Source: Bacteroidales bacterium
Lineage (GTDB): Bacteria; Bacteroidota; Bacteroidia; Bacteroidales; Marinilabiliaceae
Direction of reading: 5' to 3'
Length of the DNA: 42,344 nt
NCBI GenBank assembly: GCA_024401335.1
Contig: JAKSLH010000024.1
Location: forward strand, 1-42,344
Positions within the stretch are counted from its first letter, which is position 1. Every line of letters starts with the position of its first letter. Below are positions 34,957-42,344 of the stretch, one piece after another. A program made the position numbers and the translations under genes. The notes beneath the pieces were generated by a model that was given only the letters and a program-made list of their open reading frames with translations, made no database searches and was not told the origin of the DNA.

Positions 34957-35655
34957 CTAAACGCTACCTTGGGTCAGTATTTTTGCAATGATTACCATAG
35001 GTACCGCTTCGACGGCGCAAAGGTACAAAATTGTATAAAAAAGTGAAAGAAAATCGCTTATAATTAATCGAAATGAATGCAATATTCTCCAAATATACAT
35101 CAAAGTGAATAATAATATAGCGATAATAGTTAGGATTGGGTAGTTGTGTTCGGGTGAGAATGGGAATATTATGACTACTGGAAGTGCTATTATCGACATT
35201 ATGTTGGCGAAGAGTATCTTGCACAGCCATATTGAGTGGATAGTGTTGGGGATGTCGAAGGTGTAGCCGACGACAGCTCTAGCTATGTACTGTATTAGGT
35301 AGAAGCCGATGCACAGAAGGACGATGATGCCATAGAGAGCTAAGCCAGAGAGATGCGTTGCGTTGCCATAGCCGAATGCCGTTATTATTTCGTAGATCAG
35401 TAGTGACAGGGATATGAAGTAGACGCCGTAGAGGATGCGGCAAGTCCATCTCTCGTGCAGGGATATAGCATCTTCGACCGAGTGCCAGTTGAAAGAACTT
35501 GTAGTCAGTGACAGCAGCTGGTGGATGAAGGTAGCCGAGTGAGAGCGGATATATCCAATCACCAGGATGGCGATCATGAACATGGTGAGTATCCATGTGC
35601 TATCTTGGTGGAGTACTGTTTCTCCGAGTTCTTTATATGGTAGTTCTGTTGCCAT
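34957..35655 (-). CDS. DUF4271 multipass membrane protein
   Basis: A 232-residue membrane protein with about six hydrophobic helices, beginning after a short polar N-terminus (ATELPYKELGETVLHQDS). The SSFNWHSVEDAISLHERWTC segment and its position just upstream of hemD are what I know of the Bacteroidota DUF4271 family, which has no assigned function. Gene order suggests a link to heme/porphyrin metabolism, but that is inference. It follows the LOG-family gene after 20 bases. The 42 bases before hemD hold no terminator. Confidence 0.75.
   Translation of the reverse strand: MATELPYKELGETVLHQDSTWILTMFMIAILVIGYIRSHSATFIHQLLSLTTSSFNWHSVEDAISLHERWTCRILYGVYFISLSLLIYEIITAFGYGNATHLSGLALYGIIVLLCIGFYLIQYIARAVVGYTFDIPNTIHSIWLCKILFANIMSIIALPVVIIFPFSPEHNYPILTIIAILLFTLMYIWRILHSFRLIISDFLSLFYTILYLCAVEAVPMVIIAKILTQGSV
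35018..35048 (-). promoter_or_regulatory. Possible internal promoter for hemD
   Basis: On the minus strand TTTC (35045-35048), 19 bases, TACCTTTG (35018-35025) followed by C, inside the 3' end of the DUF4271 gene and about 100 bases upstream of the hemD start. Confidence 0.4.
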
Positions 35656-35675
35656 TAGCGGAAGGGTGGTGTTGG

Positions 35676-36275
35676 TTATTTGACGGCGCCGTCTTCAAGT
35701 GTAAGGTTGTCGCTGTCGCTGTCTTGCAACAAGTACTCTACTAGCTCCTCTGGCGTGTCGGCGATGAATACCGTCTTAAGGTGCTTTTCGGTCATGAAAT
35801 GCTCTGTGACCATCAGTTTGAGCTGTTGAGCCAGATGGCTGTAGAACTTGTTGGTGTTCAGGATGGCTATGGGTTTGTGGAGCAGTCCCAGTTTCTTGTC
35901 GGCCATTGCGTCGAACAGCTCGTCCATGGTGCCTGTGCTTCCTGGAAGGATTATTATCGCATCGGCCATGTCGATGAGCGTCTTCTTGCGTTCTGCCATA
36001 GTATCTACGAGACGCATGTCGCTTACGCCCTTATGCTGCCATTCTACATCGACCATGAAACGGGGTATGATGCCTGTTATGGGCGCACCATGTTGCAGGG
36101 CAGTGTCGGCAACGATACCCATGAGTCCTTGACTGCCGCCGCCGTAAACTATACCGTAACCCTGTTCGATGAGCAGTTCAGTTAGTTGGGCTGCCTCGTC
36201 GAAGTAGATCTGAGGCGCCTTGGGACTAGATGCGCAGAAGATGGTTGCTCTTTTCACTTTTCCTTGTTCTTCCAT
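35676..36275 (-). CDS. LOG-family (TIGR00730) Rossmann-fold nucleotide hydrolase
   Basis: A 199-residue protein with the family's motifs: CASSPKAPQIYFDEA at the N-terminus, GYGIVYGGGSQGLMG (nucleotide phosphate loop), MAERKKTL and ILPGSTGTMDELFDA. LOG/YvdD-type enzymes release the base from nucleoside 5'-monophosphates (cytokinin-activating phosphoribohydrolase activity in characterised members). The usual PGGxGTxxE motif reads PGSTGTMDE, one Gly replaced by Ser while the catalytic Glu is kept. Its 5' end overlaps the preceding envelope gene by 22 bases, so it is translationally coupled to it. Confidence 0.88.
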   Translation of the reverse strand: MEEQGKVKRATIFCASSPKAPQIYFDEAAQLTELLIEQGYGIVYGGGSQGLMGIVADTALQHGAPITGIIPRFMVDVEWQHKGVSDMRLVDTMAERKKTLIDMADAIIILPGSTGTMDELFDAMADKKLGLLHKPIAILNTNKFYSHLAQQLKLMVTEHFMTEKHLKTVFIADTPEELVEYLLQDSDSDNLTLEDGAVK

Positions 36276-37033
36276 AGTTTGTTGAATGGTATCTGATATT
36301 CTATGGTGTAGGTGAAGCCTATGCCGGCTTTGCTGTCATAACTGCCGTATCCCGGTACGGAATATGGGTCGAGGGTGTTGTCGTGAGCGGATGCTACGAG
36401 AAAACGGGCTCTGAATGACCATCCCATGTAGAGATTGCGCAGCATCTCGCATCGGATGCCGAACACAGCTTCGAGGATATGGCTGTTGACCGAAGTCTTG
36501 TCCACCGAGCCTTTATATTCGCCCCAGTAGTCATCGACGATGAGAAATCTGCCTGACTCATGCATCTGCCAGGCATAGCCGTAGCGGAAGCCGACGAATA
36601 TGTTGTCGTTGACCGGGAAGTCTTCTGATTGGAAGATGTCATAGTCGAGTCCGATCTTTATGAATGTGCCGTTGGACTTATAGTCGAAGTTGTCGTTGCT
36701 GTAATTGGTGTGCTGGAATCCCACTTCGGCATTGGCCCACCATTTGTTCTTCACGCCATATCGTCCGACGAAGGCAATGCCCGTGTCTTCTTCCTTGATG
36801 AAACGCATGATGACGGGTGCGAGATCAACACCGAGTGACAGACCTTGATCTTTGATGACGGTGATCTTTGGTTCAACAGGACGTTCCTCGTCATCGTCGC
36901 TGTTGGCTGGTCGGCTTGAACCACCTTGAGTGTCCACACCGAGTTTGCTGCCCATAGAAGAGAGCCTTGACGACTGTGCAGCGGCCGACACCGAGAGGAC
37001 GAATAATATGCTAATAAACAAATATCTCAACAT
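36254..37033 (-). CDS. Envelope beta-barrel-like protein, DUF6048-like
   Basis: A 259-residue secreted protein: signal peptide MLRYLFISILFVLSVSAAAQ, an acidic low-complexity linker (SSRPANSDDDEERPVEPK), then about 190 residues of strand-rich sequence (IAFVGRYGVKNKWWANAEVG, YMGWSFRARFLVAS) closing with FTYTIEYQIPF, typical of a small outer-membrane barrel. I associate it with DUF6048, found beside DUF6452 in Bacteroidota, with moderate confidence. It overlaps the upstream lipoprotein gene by 23 bases and the downstream LOG gene by 22 bases, so the three genes form one operon. Confidence 0.7.
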   Translation of the reverse strand: MLRYLFISILFVLSVSAAAQSSRLSSMGSKLGVDTQGGSSRPANSDDDEERPVEPKITVIKDQGLSLGVDLAPVIMRFIKEEDTGIAFVGRYGVKNKWWANAEVGFQHTNYSNDNFDYKSNGTFIKIGLDYDIFQSEDFPVNDNIFVGFRYGYAWQMHESGRFLIVDDYWGEYKGSVDKTSVNSHILEAVFGIRCEMLRNLYMGWSFRARFLVASAHDNTLDPYSVPGYGSYDSKAGIGFTYTIEYQIPFNKLWKNKEK

Positions 37034-37472
37034 TCTGGGTGCTTTCGTTGTATTTTATGTCGCGTTGTCTGATGGCGAGAGAATCCATGAAAACGTTAGT
37101 ATGCTTTATGCTGTCGATGCGGATCTCCATTGTTATGCCACCACTTCCGGATACAGGCTGCAGGTGATGGCTATAATAGACATCGATCTCGTCGCGCAAC
37201 ATCTGTGTGCATATCACAAACTGCGTGCGGTTCTCGTTCATGTTGAGGTTGAGGAAGAGTTCGTGGAGCGACTGGGAGCCGTCGTAGAGAAGCGAGTCCT
37301 CGTGACCTATGCCCCAAGCCTTTATGGCGGTGAGAACGGTGTCCTTCTTGGTGTTGTGTGAATAGAAGCCCGTCTGCAACGAGTGCTGGTATGAGAGCAG
37401 CATGTCGTCGCCATTGTTGCAGGCGACTAGGTTTGTTATGACGATGCAGAGTATGAGTAGCTTTGATTTCAT
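37011..37472 (-). CDS. Small lipoprotein, DUF6452-like
   Basis: A 153-residue lipoprotein (MKSKLLILCIVITNLVACNN; Cys after LVA predicted to be lipidated) with a beta-rich body (QTGFYSHNTKKDTVLTAIKA, GGITMEIRIDSIKHTNVFMD). It resembles the DUF6452 family and is the first gene of the lipoprotein/barrel/LOG operon. The -7 element ends only five bases before its ATG, so its mRNA may be leaderless. Function unknown; a lipoprotein paired with a small barrel suggests an outer-membrane assembly. Confidence 0.7.
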   Translation of the reverse strand: MKSKLLILCIVITNLVACNNGDDMLLSYQHSLQTGFYSHNTKKDTVLTAIKAWGIGHEDSLLYDGSQSLHELFLNLNMNENRTQFVICTQMLRDEIDVYYSHHLQPVSGSGGITMEIRIDSIKHTNVFMDSLAIRQRDIKYNESTQNVEIFVY

Positions 37473-37477
37473 GAATG

Positions 37478-37485
37478 CAAAATTA
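37478..37485 (-). promoter_or_regulatory. -7 element of the DUF6452-like operon
   Basis: TAATTTTG followed by C on the minus strand, only five bases before the ATG at 37472. No good -33 element is seen at 19 bases. Confidence 0.55.
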
Positions 37486-37521
37486 CGAAATTTATATTTT
37501 ATATAATAGGTGTGTCCTTAT

Positions 37522-37576
37522 TTTTCCTCTTGCTTTCCTCTTGCTTTCCTCTCGTTATCCTCTCGCTATCCTCTCG
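37522..37576 (-). repeat. Tandem repeat, five 11-bp units (consensus CGAGAGGAAAG)
   Basis: Read on the minus strand: CGAGAGGATAG, CGAGAGGATAA, CGAGAGGAAAG, CAAGAGGAAAG, CAAGAGGAAAA. The unit, including the ATAA variant and the closing AAAA unit, matches the array at 2362-2405, and both arrays run into an A-rich AATAA(A)G flank. Confidence 0.87.
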
Positions 37577-37738
37577 TCGTTTATAGGGTGGGCGGTGAGA
37601 AAAGGAGACGATAAGGATGCAGGTTGATGTTGGGGAGGGCGGAGTTGAGAGGGCCGTAGTGCGGAGACTATAGGCGGTGGAGGCGTCGGAAAGTGCGATG
37701 AGGGTTATTGACAACACCTGTTAGTTATTTATCAAAAC

Positions 37739-37771
37739 CTGATGATAACCTAGTTCGTGTCTGATGATAAC
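37739..37771 (+). repeat. Direct repeat pair CTGATGATAAC upstream of dnaB
   Basis: Two identical 11-mers at 37739-37749 and 37761-37771, exactly 22 bp apart start to start (two helical turns), about 60-90 bp upstream of the dnaB -33 region. They could be a paired protein-binding site. Confidence 0.5.
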
Positions 37772-37830
37772 GGAGGTTGTACATGTTGATATAAGCCCGA
37801 AAAAATGATAATAAGTATGTTAGTTCTATT

Positions 37831-37861
37831 TTCGGCAAGTGTAGTGTTATTAGTATCTTTG
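37831..37861 (+). promoter_or_regulatory. Promoter of dnaB
   Basis: TTCG (37831-37834, one base off TTTG), 19 bases, TATCTTTG (37854-37861) followed by C, 24 bases before the ATG. Confidence 0.75.
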
Positions 37862-37885
37862 CGACACTAAAAACGAGATTTCATT

Positions 37886-39448
37886 ATGGCAAAGCAAGCG
37901 AATGGAGGGCAGAGGAGAAATGCTCCAAGTGTTGAAGATATAGTGGCTCAGCAGGCGGCTTTGGGTGGTAAGATGCCGCCTCAGGCAGTTGACTTTGAGG
38001 AGGCGGTGCTGGGTGCGCTTATGATAGAGCATGATGCCTTTCAGGAGGTTGTAGAGATACTCTTGCCGGAGCATTTTTATAAAGATGCGCATCAGAGGAT
38101 CTATTCAGCGATGATGCGATTGAATGTAGCCCAGGCGCCGGTAGATATGCTCACTGTAGCTAATGAGTTGCGTCGTTCGGGAGAACTGGAGATGGTGGGC
38201 GGCAATATGTATATAGCACAGCTTACCGAGAAGGTTGCCTCGGCGGTCAATATAGAATACCATGCACGCATTGTGTTTCAGAAGTATCTGCAGCGTTCGC
38301 TTATACACTTGGGAACAGAGATGCAGACGGAGGCCTATGATGACGCGAAGGATGTAGATGACCTCTTGCAGGAGGCCGAGAACAAGCTCTTCACGCTGTC
38401 GCAGGGCTCGATGAAGAAGGATGTGGTGCAGGTGGCTCCGGTTATTGAGGAGGCTGTGAGACAGATGCATGAGGCTGCGCAGCGAAGCGACTCGTTGAGC
38501 GGCATACCTAGCGGATATGTGGGCATAGACCGAATCACGTCGGGATGGCAGCCTTCGACACTGGTGATCATAGCTGCGCGTCCGGCGATGGGTAAGACGG
38601 CCTTTGTGTTGTCGATGGCCCGTAAGATGGCGATTGACCATAATATTCCTATTGCGATGTTTTCGCTCGAGATGTCGAACGTCGAACTGGTGAAGCGTAT
38701 GATGGTCGGCGAGACAGAGATTACTTCGGATAAGATAAAGAACGGACGTTTGAGTAAGGAGGAGTGGATTCACTTTGATAAGTCAATCGGCAGGTTGACG
38801 CAGGCTCCTATCTATGTTGATGATACCCCAGGCCTGTCGGTTTTTGACTTGAGATCTAAGGCTAGAATACTATATAAGAAGCATGGAGTCAAGTGTATCA
38901 TCATCGACTACCTTCAGCTTATGACTGCATCGGCGATGAGACCGGGTAGCCGTCAGGAAGAGGTGTCTATGATATCGCGTTCGCTTAAGGGACTTGCCAA
39001 GGAGCTTAATATACCGGTGATTGCTTTGTCGCAGTTGAACCGTGGTGTAGAACAGCGTTCGAACGATAGTGCCGAAGGCAAGCGACCACAGTTGAGTGAC
39101 TTGCGTGAGTCGGGTGCCATAGAGCAGGATGCCGATATGGTGTGCTTCATCCACAGACCAGAATACTATCATATCATGGAAGATAAGGACGGTAATTCGA
39201 CCGTCGGCATGGCGCAGTTTATTATAGCTAAGCACCGTTCCGGTGGTTTGGACGATGTCAACCTGCGATTCCAGGCCGAACTGGTGCGTTTTGAGGAGCC
39301 GGGCAGCTACATGAATTCGTATGGCGGCGGCCAGCAGGCGCTTACGCAACAGACCATCGTGTCGAGGATGAACGGTGGTGGAGAAGATGCCGGTCCTGTG
39401 CCTGACTTTTCAATGGGAGGCACGTCGAGCGATACGACTCCATTTTAG
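37886..39448 (+). CDS. dnaB: Replicative DNA helicase DnaB
   Basis: A 520-residue hexameric helicase. The N-terminal DnaB domain begins at PPQAVDFEEAVLGALMIEHD and the RecA-like domain follows with Walker A ARPAMGKTAFVLSMARKMA, the FSLEMSNVELVKRMM motif, Walker B KCIIIDYLQLM, ALSQLNRGVEQR and SDLRESGAIEQDADMV, and an arginine-finger region (AKHRSGG). The C-terminal ~50 residues are Gly-rich and disordered. It unwinds DNA at the replication fork and recruits primase. There is no intein: the length and the uninterrupted motifs are those of the plain protein. It has its own promoter. Confidence 0.95.
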   Translation: MAKQANGGQRRNAPSVEDIVAQQAALGGKMPPQAVDFEEAVLGALMIEHDAFQEVVEILLPEHFYKDAHQRIYSAMMRLNVAQAPVDMLTVANELRRSGELEMVGGNMYIAQLTEKVASAVNIEYHARIVFQKYLQRSLIHLGTEMQTEAYDDAKDVDDLLQEAENKLFTLSQGSMKKDVVQVAPVIEEAVRQMHEAAQRSDSLSGIPSGYVGIDRITSGWQPSTLVIIAARPAMGKTAFVLSMARKMAIDHNIPIAMFSLEMSNVELVKRMMVGETEITSDKIKNGRLSKEEWIHFDKSIGRLTQAPIYVDDTPGLSVFDLRSKARILYKKHGVKCIIIDYLQLMTASAMRPGSRQEEVSMISRSLKGLAKELNIPVIALSQLNRGVEQRSNDSAEGKRPQLSDLRESGAIEQDADMVCFIHRPEYYHIMEDKDGNSTVGMAQFIIAKHRSGGLDDVNLRFQAELVRFEEPGSYMNSYGGGQQALTQQTIVSRMNGGGEDAGPVPDFSMGGTSSDTTPF

Positions 39449-39481
39449 TGGTTGAATATGGGCGTATTGACAAATAATTGT

Positions 39482-39489
39482 TAACTTTG
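39482..39489 (+). promoter_or_regulatory. -7 element of the aminotransferase gene
   Basis: TAACTTTG followed by CC, 31 bases before the ATG at 39521. A TTG occurs 12 bases upstream, closer than usual. Confidence 0.55.
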
Positions 39490-39520
39490 CCACAATAAAC
39501 AAATAATAGGGAATATAATT

Positions 39521-40768
39521 ATGCCATCAATATCACAGCGTGGCGTCATAATGCCATCATCGCCAATCCGCAAGCTCGTTCCGTATTCGGATGCAGCTAA
39601 GGCTCGCGGACTTAGAGTGTTTCACCTCAACATCGGTCAGCCAGATATCTTGACACCTGAGGTCGCGCTCGCGGCGGTAAAGAACGCGAATTTCCCTATC
39701 GTTGAATATACGCACTCGGCAGGTATGCCAGAGTATAGACGCAAGCTCTCGAAGTACTATGCAGCATCGGGCATTGATATCAAGCCAGATGAGATGCTGG
39801 TGACCTGTGGTGGTTCAGAGGCGGTGCTTTTCGCCTTCATGAGCTGTCTGGATCCGCTCGACGAGATAATCGTACCAGAGCCTTTCTATGCTAACTATGA
39901 GGCGTTTGCTGCATCGGCGGGTGCGTGTGTGAAGCCGATAACATCGACTATCGAGACTGGCTTTACGTTGCCTTCAATAGAAGAGTTTGAGAAGGTTATC
40001 ACGCCTAAGACTAAGGCGATAATGATATGCAACCCTAACAACCCAACAGGTTATCTGTATTCTGAGCAGGAGTTCATGCAGTTGCGTGACCTGATAATCA
40101 AATATGACCTGTTCCTCATTGTCGATGAGGTATATCGTGAGTTCTGCTATGATGGTGCTGTGCATTATTCATGTATGAACTTGAAGGGGGTAGAGGATAA
40201 TGTGATAATGATCGACTCGGTATCGAAGAGATATTCAGAGTGCGGATTGCGCATAGGACTCTTGGCCACAAAGAACAAGGCCGTTATCAATTCGGCTATG
40301 AAGCAGGCACAGGCTCGCTTGTGTCCTCCTACGTTCGGGCAGATAGCGGCGATGGCTTCGCTTGATGTGCCAGAGGAGTATTTCAAGGCTATGAACGAGG
40401 AGTACAGAAAGCGTAGAAACTTCTTGCTTGACGGACTCAACAAGATACCGGGTGTATATTCACCTATGCCGCGTGGAGCTTTCTATACTGTTGCTAAGCT
40501 CCCTATTGATGATTCGGAGAAGTTCTGCCAGTGGCTGCTTTCAGAATTCAGCTATAACAACCAGACTGTCATGCTTGCTCCGGCGGCAGGATTCTATTCT
40601 AATAGGCTTTTAGGCCGTAATGAGGTGCGTATAGCATACGTGCTTAACTGTGATGATTTGGCGATAGCCATAGATCTTCTTGCACGTGCACTCAAGAGCT
40701 ATCCAGGACGAACACCAGAGAGCGGTTCGCCATTGCTTGAACATGAAAAGCGAATGCTGGGCAAGTAA
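39521..40768 (+). CDS. PLP-dependent class I/II aminotransferase (aspartate aminotransferase-like)
   Basis: A 415-residue fold-type I enzyme. Motifs in order: VFHLNIGQPDILTP, TCGGSEAVLFAF (PLP phosphate contact), EPFYANYEAF (ring-stacking region), ICNPNNPTGYLY, LIVDEVYREF (Asp that binds the pyridine nitrogen), SVSKRYSECGLRIG with the Schiff-base Lys (K236), and the substrate-carboxylate Arg near EVRIAYV. It resembles AspC/AlaT-type I-gamma aminotransferases; the donor-acceptor pair cannot be read off. The neighbours (dnaB, a LolC/E-type permease) give no metabolic context. Confidence 0.9.
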   Translation: MPSISQRGVIMPSSPIRKLVPYSDAAKARGLRVFHLNIGQPDILTPEVALAAVKNANFPIVEYTHSAGMPEYRRKLSKYYAASGIDIKPDEMLVTCGGSEAVLFAFMSCLDPLDEIIVPEPFYANYEAFAASAGACVKPITSTIETGFTLPSIEEFEKVITPKTKAIMICNPNNPTGYLYSEQEFMQLRDLIIKYDLFLIVDEVYREFCYDGAVHYSCMNLKGVEDNVIMIDSVSKRYSECGLRIGLLATKNKAVINSAMKQAQARLCPPTFGQIAAMASLDVPEEYFKAMNEEYRKRRNFLLDGLNKIPGVYSPMPRGAFYTVAKLPIDDSEKFCQWLLSEFSYNNQTVMLAPAAGFYSNRLLGRNEVRIAYVLNCDDLAIAIDLLARALKSYPGRTPESGSPLLEHEKRMLGK

Positions 40769-40797
40769 TATGCCAAGCAATCAGTAATACCTTATAA

Positions 40798-42039
40798 GTG
40801 AACTATAGCCTCTATATTGCGCAACGACTTCTCAAGCAGAAGCGAGGTAAGCTGTCGGGCCCGGTTGTGAAAGTTGCAACGGCTGCTGTGGCTTTGGGAG
40901 TTGCCGTCATGATAATCTCGCTGTGTGTGGGCTTCGGCTTTAAGCGTGAGGTGAGAGACAAGATAGTGGGCTTTGGGACACATGTGCAGATTGTCTCGTT
41001 TGATTATAATCATAGCTATGAGACCAATCCGCTGCCCAACGACAGCGTGCTCTGTGCTGCCATCAAAAAAATAGATGGAGTAAAGAATCTGCAGACCTTT
41101 ATCCTTAAACCGGGAATAATAAAGACTGATGATGCCATACAGGGTGTGGCTCTCAAGGGTGTTGATGAGACATTTGACTGGACATTCATTGATTCGGTCA
41201 TGGAGGAAGGCGCTTCGTTGGCGTCGGATACTACGTCGGGCTCTACGGGCATTGTCTTGTCCCGTTCGCTCTCTTCGCTTCTCAAACTCGGCATTGGTGA
41301 CCCCGTGAGGATGTATTTCATACAGAACAATAACATTAGAGCCCGCAAGTTTGTTCTTCAGGGTGTCTTCAATTCACATTTTCCAGAGTTTGACGAGAAG
41401 ATGGCGTTTGTCAATTCACGTCATCTGGCAAAACTCAACAACTGGTCGGAAGGTCAGATATCGGGATATGAGGTGATGCTGGACGACTTTGATAAGATGG
41501 ATGATGTGGTGAATGACATAGCAGCGATGACGTCGTCGTATGTCGGTCCGAAAGATACGTTTCTGAGGGTGCAGTCAATCAAGGAGTTGCAGCCGCAGAT
41601 GTTTGGCTGGCTTAATCTCCTCGATATGAACATAGCTGTCATCTTGGTGCTTATCATAGCAGTGGCTGGTCTCAATATGATTTCAGGACTCTTGATACTT
41701 ATACTAGAGAATACCAACACCATTGGCTTGCTCAAGGCTATGGGAAGCAGGAACAGCAACGTCAGGAGGGTCTTTCTGTATATGGCGATGTGGATCATAG
41801 GACGTGGAATGCTCATAGGCAATGTGCTGGGTATAGGGGTGTGTCTTGTGCAGAAATATACAGGACTTGTGTCGCTAGATCCTGATAGCTATTATCTTGA
41901 TACCGTGCCAATTCTCCTGTCGCCGGTAGTCTTGCTGCTGATGAACGTTGGCACGCTTGCTTTGACGACGTTGATGCTTGTGGGACCATCGTATGTCGTG
42001 TCGCGCATCGTTCCGGCCAAAGCTATCCGCTTCAACTGA
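40798..42039 (+). CDS. LolC/LolE-type FtsX-family ABC permease
   Basis: A 413-residue membrane protein starting at a GTG codon (NYSLYIAQRLLKQKRGKLSG follows, the conserved cytoplasmic N-terminus). One transmembrane helix (about 23-47), a periplasmic MacB-like core domain (about 50-270), and three C-terminal helices of the FtsX domain with the LLKAMGSRNSNVRRVF coupling segment and the closing IVPAKAIRFN. LolC/E extract lipoproteins from the inner membrane for LolA. The ATPase LolD is not in the window, so lipoprotein export remains inferred. It follows the aminotransferase after 29 bases. Confidence 0.87.
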   Translation: MNYSLYIAQRLLKQKRGKLSGPVVKVATAAVALGVAVMIISLCVGFGFKREVRDKIVGFGTHVQIVSFDYNHSYETNPLPNDSVLCAAIKKIDGVKNLQTFILKPGIIKTDDAIQGVALKGVDETFDWTFIDSVMEEGASLASDTTSGSTGIVLSRSLSSLLKLGIGDPVRMYFIQNNNIRARKFVLQGVFNSHFPEFDEKMAFVNSRHLAKLNNWSEGQISGYEVMLDDFDKMDDVVNDIAAMTSSYVGPKDTFLRVQSIKELQPQMFGWLNLLDMNIAVILVLIIAVAGLNMISGLLILILENTNTIGLLKAMGSRNSNVRRVFLYMAMWIIGRGMLIGNVLGIGVCLVQKYTGLVSLDPDSYYLDTVPILLSPVVLLLMNVGTLALTTLMLVGPSYVVSRIVPAKAIRFN

Positions 42040-42096
42040 TCACAGTGCCCGAGTATCGGTGCTATCAGCCTTTTCAAAATAAATTCATGAGAGCTA

Positions 42097-42127
42097 TTGC
42101 AGAATACAAAAAGTGTTTGTAATTTTG
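42097..42127 (+). promoter_or_regulatory. Promoter of the tRNA-Glu genes
   Basis: TTG (42097-42099), 20 bases, TAATTTTG (42120-42127) followed by C, 21 bases before the first tRNA-Glu. Confidence 0.75.
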
Positions 42128-42148
42128 CGCTGTCAAAAACGACACCTT

Positions 42149-42220
42149 GGCCCCTTCGTCTATCGGCTAGGACGAGAGATTCTCATTCTCTAAAGAGGAG
42201 TTCGATTCTCCTAGGGGCTA
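42149..42220 (+). tRNA. tRNA-Glu (anticodon CUC)
   Basis: A 72-nt tRNA: acceptor GGCCCCT against AGGGGCT (first pair G-U), D stem GTC/GAC, anticodon stem AGAGA/TCTCT with loop TTCTCAT (anticodon CTC), T arm AGGAG/CTCCT with loop TTCGATT, discriminator A. No CCA is encoded. Confidence 0.93.
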
Positions 42221-42290
42221 CAAAGGATTACTTCGCAGGGCGGTTGAACGTGATGGTTTTCGATTGTTCTGCTCAGTAGCAACAAATGCT

Positions 42291-42344
42291 GGCCCCTTCG
42301 TCTATCGGCTAGGACGAGAGATTCTCATTCTCTAAAGAGGAGTT
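42291..42344 (+). tRNA. tRNA-Glu (anticodon CUC), second copy, cut by window edge
   Basis: The 54 bases present are identical to the first tRNA-Glu from its 5' end through the anticodon arm. The 70-bp spacer between copies holds no promoter-like sequence, so both are probably cut from one precursor. Confidence 0.9.

Larger units (their letters stand above)
37473..37885. other. Gene-free 413-bp region between the DUF6452-like gene and dnaB
   Basis: It holds the -7 element of the DUF6452-like gene, five 11-bp tandem units (37522-37576), a G-rich stretch around 37580-37700 without recognisable coding sense, a pair of 11-bp direct repeats (37739-37771) and the dnaB promoter. No gene is supported. 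Confidence 0.65.

Noticed and set aside
37522-37576. CRISPR array
   Set aside because: The repeats are 11 bp and directly abutting, with no spacers and no cas genes in the window.
38105-38773. 222-codon minus-strand open frame opposite dnaB
   Set aside because: The sense strand is an unambiguous DnaB. The antisense product has a skewed, His/Arg/Leu-rich composition.
37886-39448. Intein in DnaB, GyrB or another core protein
   Set aside because: Helicase and topoisomerase motifs are contiguous and the proteins have normal lengths.

Overview
The window reads as a chromosome segment of a Bacteroidota bacterium, most likely Prevotellaceae. Three things point there. Promoters repeatedly match the phylum's TTTG / TAnnTTTG elements. 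Gene content is typical of the group: BspA-type leucine-rich repeat protein, DUF1573, DUF4369-thioredoxin lipoprotein, DUF4271 beside hemD, DUF5063, OprP-type porin. tRNA genes lack an encoded CCA. Most of it is core chromosome; the accessory-looking part is the first ~4 kb.

Layout. 1-6348, minus strand: an edge-truncated RHS-core fragment, a GH35/GH42-like secreted glycosidase, a 0.5-kb gene-free stretch (11-bp tandem repeats, a ~110-bp inverted repeat, a terminator), a BspA-like LRR protein, and a TPR/SpoIIE-phosphatase membrane protein. 6531-14769, plus strand: PepO-like M13 lipoprotein, DUF5063, 3'-5' exonuclease, RlmI-type rRNA methyltransferase, ABC-F ATPase, DEAD-box helicase and an exported flavodoxin-like protein, closely spaced with an RNA/translation flavour. 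14876-19507: two-domain DUF1573 protein, TlpA-like lipoprotein, GlmM, a small envelope protein, then a 56-residue 2[4Fe-4S] ferredoxin with its own promoter and terminator. 19624-25410: PD40/OmpA protein, an unrecognised periplasmic partner, a degenerate class III cyclase fused to an HD phosphodiesterase-like domain, and SmpB. 25481-31497: GyrB, a BtuFCD/FecBCD-type importer, a TPR membrane protein, RibH and tRNA-Tyr.

31706-37472: a GT2 glycosyltransferase (minus), an OprP-like porin (plus), then minus-strand hemD, DUF4271, a LOG-family hydrolase, and two envelope proteins (DUF6048/DUF6452-like). 37886-42344, plus strand: DnaB, a PLP aminotransferase, a LolC/E-type permease, and two tandem identical tRNA-Glu(CUC) genes, the second cut by the window edge.

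Most worth a second look: the cyclase/HD fusion, whose cyclase half has lost key catalytic residues while the HD half looks intact; an 11-bp purine-rich tandem repeat recurring in opposite orientation 35 kb apart; the long inverted repeat at 2126-2235; and a palindrome over the ferredoxin promoter. No CRISPR array, prophage, transposase or complete defence system was seen. All functional calls rest on reading motifs by eye, not database searches.
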